Part shown: in pieces, positions 60,584 through 64,000 of the stretch
Position numbering within the stretch: the first letter of the stretch is position 1
Layout: each line of letters begins with the position of its first letter
The notes under the pieces: generated by a model
Seen by the model: the letters and a program-made list of their open reading frames with translations, nothing else
Told to the model about the DNA's origin: nothing
Database searches by the model: none
Assembly (NCBI GenBank): GCA_043228905.1
Contig: JBHGNT010000003.1
Location: 13,392,001 to 13,456,000, forward strand
Reading direction: 5' to 3'
DNA: 64,000 nucleotides
Source of the DNA: Azolla caroliniana
Lineage: Eukaryota; Polypodiophyta
Program-made: the position numbers and the translations under genes

Positions 60584-63500
60584 ATGGCTCAAATTAACGA
60601 CCCGATGTCATCCGCTCAAGCGGAAGGAACTCAAGGGAATCCTCCTGGACAAATGTCCACTGAGATGTATTTGGCACAAATAACCCAATACCTTAGTTTC
60701 ACCGCTCAACAGATGACCGAACTTCGGCAATCTCAGAGTGCTCTTGAGGCACGTGTCATTAGTCTACAACGTGAGACTAATAGACCTGATGAGCGACAAG
60801 GTGAACCATCATTTGTCGTTAAGCCATTTACGGGAGACAAAAAGGAAAGAACCGAAGAAGCAATCTGCACATGGCTGGGACGATGGGAGTCTCATTTTGA
60901 GCTCTATCCCACGCCAGATAGTACGAAGATTGCATATGTCGGTCGAGAACTCGGGGGTAAGGCCGCCGCCTGGTGGCGTGGCCTCCGTACTATGGGGAAA
61001 TTGCCCGATACCTGGACAGATTTTGTCACGGTTTTTAAGGGCCAATTTCTGCAACCTCCCTCTCGAACCGAGGCAGCGCAAGCTTTAATGAACCTCTCTA
61101 GCAGGAAATTTTCCTCGCTAGAAGACTATGTTCACCATGCTAGAACCCAAATCCAAAAATCGGGTCTAGAAGGGGACAATTGGTTGATAGCTTGTTTTGT
61201 CAATGGCATCCCCAATTCGGACTATCACTGGATAGTGCATGATAAGGATCCAAAATCCTTCGAAGAGGCCGTTGAAATAGTTCTTCGCTATCAACGCACT
61301 TCGAAGAAGGACCATAACAAACCCAACGAAGCGCCTGGGACTAAGCAGTCGCAATTTGTTGGGAAACGCAAGACACCCAACGAATTCCTGGATCGCGATT
61401 GTAAGCGACAACATCCTTTTTGTGTATTCTGCAAAAAGAAGGGTCATACAAAAGATCAATGTCGAAAGCTCCAACGGAAAGAGCACGACAACAAAGCTAA
61501 AGCTGCAGACCATAAAGGTCAGATTCCTAATGTCCTTCAGGTCTATACACATCATTTAAGTAATTGTCAATGTTCTTTCCCTCACTATGTATTGGGTCCC
61601 AATGATTTACTACGTGCAAACGGGTATATCAATGGATCTCCCGTACAGTTTTTATTTGATTCGGGAAGCTCACACAATTTTGTGAATGATCGTTTGGTTC
61701 AGATATGGGGAATCCAACCCACCGTAAGTGATCACACCTACACGGTGCACTTGGCTGATGGAAGAGTACAATACATCAACGGGGCGATTCATTCATTAGG
61801 AATTTCTATTGATACTTATATAGAGGAAGTAGACTTCCATGTAATGAATCTTTGTACCACCGATGTAATACTGGGTTATCCCTGGTTTTATAATAAAAAC
61901 TCTTCTTTATTTATTGATTGGGTTCATCATTCCATTTCTTTTGTACTGAACGATTGTACGCATTTTATTCAATGTGTAAAAAAACAATCCCTCTCGATTG
62001 TTTCCTCGTGTCCATCAATATCTGAGTTGTCTTGTTCTACGTTATTTTATTGTGTACTTGATCCGGACATTCACGTTTACAATATCGATAATGTCCCGAT
62101 TCAATTAACATATTTTGAACAACAACAACTTGATGAAATCTTAAATGATTTTCATGATGTTTTTCCAAGTGAACTACCTGATGGGTTACCTCCTAAACGT
62201 AATATAGACCATCGTATAGATATTGTACCTGGTGTTGCACCAATAAGTATACCTCCGTATCGCTTAAGTCGATCCGAAGAAGATGAGGTATCTAAGCAAC
62301 TCAAGGACTATTTACGAATGGGTTATATACGTTATAGTAAATCTCCATGGGGTGCACCAGTTCTCTTGGTTAAAAAGAAAGAGGGCACATGGCGTATGTG
62401 TATTAATTACCGACGCTTGAATAAAGTGACGATCAAGAATTCGTATCCATTGCCCCGGGCTGACGATCTAATTGACCGTCTCCAGGGAGCTAGGTATTTT
62501 ATGAAACTTGATCTCCGTACTGGCTACCATCAAATACGAATAAGTGAGGACGATGTTCCTAAAACGGCATTTCGTACGCGCTATGGCCATTACGAGTTTT
62601 TGGTTATGCATTTTGGTTTGACCAATGCTCCGGCTACTTTTCAACAAGAAATGAATGACATTTTCCGAGAACAACTTGGAAAATTTGTCGTTATTTTCTT
62701 GGATGATATTTTAGTTTATAGCCGTACATTACAAGAACATGCTAGACATGTCCGCTTTGTTTTACAAACATTGCGTGACAAACAGTTTTATGCGAAGATC
62801 TCAAAATGTGAGTTCTTCAAGAAATCAAGTACTTATCTAGGACATCTCATAACCGAACGAGGAGTTGAAATTGATCCTTCTCGCATTGAGAAAATCAAGC
62901 TTTGGCCCACTCTTCGGAATATTCGAGAAGTTCGATCATTCCTTGGTTTTGTGGGGTTTTTGCGAAAGTCTCTTCGTAATTACTCCCAATTGACGACGCC
63001 GTTTACTGATCTTTTAAAAGGTCAAACACGTAAGTCTACAAAACCTATTGTGTGGAATGCTACACTAGACCTTGCCTTTAAGGAACTCAAGGACCTGGTT
63101 TGCAAGGCTCCTTCACTTCTTTTATCCGATCCTTCAAAACCTTTTGAGGTTGAAACCGATGCCAGCGATTACGCTATAGGTGCTGTCTTGTATCAAGATG
63201 GTAAACCAATAGCATTCGAGAGTAAGAAACTTGATTCTGCTCAATGTCGGTATACCGTTCAAGAAAAGGAATTATTTGCAGTTATACATGCGCTCAAAAC
63301 ATGGCGCCATTATCTTTATGGAAATCACTTTGTGGTAACTACGGACCACGAGTCCTTGAAATATTTTTGTGACCAACAAGACCTGAAAGGTCGTAAGGCA
63401 CGATGGGCTGATCTCATCCAGGACTTTGATTTTTCCATACGATATCGTAAAGGTTCCATGAACATTGTTGCTGATGCACTAAGTCGCATCCGTGAAGTTA

Positions 63501-64000
63501 ACACGCTTAGCTTCACTGAAATATCATCAGATCTTTATGATCACCTTCGAGGAAAGTATCCTGATGACAGTTATTTCGCAAAATACTGGGCAAGAGTTGA
63601 GTCTGGAACAGACACCACCACATCCTCGAAGGAATACTTCCACATTGCTAACGGTTTGCTCTACCGTAATGGGAAGGTTTGTGTTCCACATTTACCCGAG
63701 GTCAAAAAGAGGATTCTTTTTGAATGCCATGATGCACCCTCCGCAGGGCACCCTGGAATACATCGTACACTCGTTCTCATCTCCACTCAATTTTATTGGC
63801 CTAAGATGCGTCCTGACATACATAGCTATGTGACTAAATGTCACCAGTGTCAGGTTAACAAAGCCAAGCGACTTAAAGCCGCAGGACTTTTACATCCCTT
63901 GGACATTCCCAATAATAAGTGGGAAAGTATATCCATGGATTTTATTGTTAGCCTTCCTCGCACCCAAAAAGGTCATGATGCCATCTGGGTTGTCGTTGAT
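60584..64000 (+). CDS. K gag-pol polyprotein, 1139 codons, runs off the window
   Basis: ATG 60584, read codon by codon to base 64000 without a stop. Domains by residue: gag about 1-275 ([20 protein letters not shown], then [18 protein letters not shown]); zinc knuckle [14 protein letters not shown] at 280-293; retropepsin with FDSGSSHNF, Asp 359; RT about 520-760 ([47 protein letters not shown] with Asp 707-708); RNase H with [13 protein letters not shown] near 859 and [14 protein letters not shown]; integrase zinc region about 1049-1090 ([20 protein letters not shown], then CHQCQ) and the first catalytic block [19 protein letters not shown] near 1119. Gag and pol are one frame, as in many plant Ty3/gypsy elements. 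Whether a chromodomain follows cannot be seen. Confidence 0.93.
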   Translation, partial: MAQINDPMSSAQAEGTQGNPPGQMSTEMYLAQITQYLSFTAQQMTELRQSQSALEARVISLQRETNRPDERQGEPSFVVKPFTGDKKERTEEAICTWLGRWESHFELYPTPDSTKIAYVGRELGGKAAAWWRGLRTMGKLPDTWTDFVTVFKGQFLQPPSRTEAAQALMNLSSRKFSSLEDYVHHARTQIQKSGLEGDNWLIACFVNGIPNSDYHWIVHDKDPKSFEEAVEIVLRYQRTSKKDHNKPNEAPGTKQSQFVGKRKTPNEFLDRDCKRQHPFCVFCKKKGHTKDQCRKLQRKEHDNKAKAADHKGQIPNVLQVYTHHLSNCQCSFPHYVLGPNDLLRANGYINGSPVQFLFDSGSSHNFVNDRLVQIWGIQPTVSDHTYTVHLADGRVQYINGAIHSLGISIDTYIEEVDFHVMNLCTTDVILGYPWFYNKNSSLFIDWVHHSISFVLNDCTHFIQCVKKQSLSIVSSCPSISELSCSTLFYCVLDPDIHVYNIDNVPIQLTYFEQQQLDEILNDFHDVFPSELPDGLPPKRNIDHRIDIVPGVAPISIPPYRLSRSEEDEVSKQLKDYLRMGYIRYSKSPWGAPVLLVKKKEGTWRMCINYRRLNKVTIKNSYPLPRADDLIDRLQGARYFMKLDLRTGYHQIRISEDDVPKTAFRTRYGHYEFLVMHFGLTNAPATFQQEMNDIFREQLGKFVVIFLDDILVYSRTLQEHARHVRFVLQTLRDKQFYAKISKCEFFKKSSTYLGHLITERGVEIDPSRIEKIKLWPTLRNIREVRSFLGFVGFLRKSLRNYSQLTTPFTDLLKGQTRKSTKPIVWNATLDLAFKELKDLVCKAPSLLLSDPSKPFEVETDASDYAIGAVLYQDGKPIAFESKKLDSAQCRYTVQEKELFAVIHALKTWRHYLYGNHFVVTTDHESLKYFCDQQDLKGRKARWADLIQDFDFSIRYRKGSMNIVADALSRIREVNTLSFTEISSDLYDHLRGKYPDDSYFAKYWARVESGTDTTTSSKEYFHIANGLLYRNGKVCVPHLPEVKKRILFECHDAPSAGHPGIHRTLVLISTQFYWPKMRPDIHSYVTKCHQCQVNKAKRLKAAGLLHPLDIPNNKWESISMDFIVSLPRTQKGHDAIWVVVD

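Larger units (their letters stand above)
58439..64000 (+). mobile_element. Gypsy element K, 5' part, coding region apparently intact
   Basis: Ty3/gypsy element inserted in copia L. It has a 5' LTR, a TGGTATCAGA primer site, a 1.68-kb leader and an uninterrupted gag-pol frame from 60584 to the last base. The rest of the integrase and the 3' LTR lie beyond the window. No nonsense or frameshift lesion in over 3.4 kb sets it apart from every other pol-bearing element here. Confidence 0.9.

Overview
The window looks like intergenic nuclear DNA of a land plant. Everything I can support is a transposable element or a fragment of one. I see no host protein gene, rRNA or functional tRNA gene. The plant assignment rests on Ty1/copia elements with plant-type gag (UBN2) and a TGGTATC(A/T)GAG primer site matching initiator tRNA-Met, a chromodomain-bearing Ty3/gypsy element, a hAT-like MITE and a plant-type LINE. 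The species cannot be fixed from this.

Nest structure. Target-site duplications (TSDs) read directly from the sequence give a nest five insertions deep. The oldest layer is a Ty3/gypsy element, 'I' (plus strand, about 1.9-56 kb). A MITE (2487-2970), copia 'B' (3323-37640, minus) and gypsy 'E' (41420-54854, plus) landed in it. B was hit by copia LTR 'G' (5224-6497), gypsy 'A' (7318-27139), gypsy 'C' (28000-34967) and copia remnant 'H' (36364-37225). A was hit by gag-only gypsy 'D' (8093-11454), solo LTR 'P' (14276-15554) and copia 'F' (17193-26947). F was hit by copia 'Q' (19239-24706). E was hit by chromovirus 'J' (44433-50725). At the right end lie a LINE fragment, copia remnant 'L' and an apparently intact gypsy element 'K' (58439 to beyond 64000) inserted in L. 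At the left end are a gypsy fragment 'N' and a copia fragment 'M'.

The most unusual material is the A/C/D/E/P lineage of Ty3/gypsy elements. Members share TGTCG...CGACA LTR ends, 4-bp TSDs that fit RCGN, a primer site TGGTGAACCC that is not the initiator-Met one, and a small hairpin near the LTR 3' end whose stem covaries between members. Where pol survives (C and E) they also share a DHG protease active site, an FLDD reverse transcriptase and an identical 12-base -1 frameshift-like junction between protease and pol. D is a young gag-only member that a pol-bearing relative may mobilise.

Three LTR families (D, E, J) carry tRNA-like A-box/B-box modules, always antisense to the element. K has one uninterrupted gag-pol frame of 1139 codons running off the window, preceded by a 1.7-kb leader with five regularly spaced hairpins. 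J carries an in-frame triplication of its integrase C-terminus and chromodomain region. The copia LTRs (F, G, Q) hold minisatellites built on a CCGGCT...AGCCGG hairpin whose copy number differs even between the two LTRs of one element.
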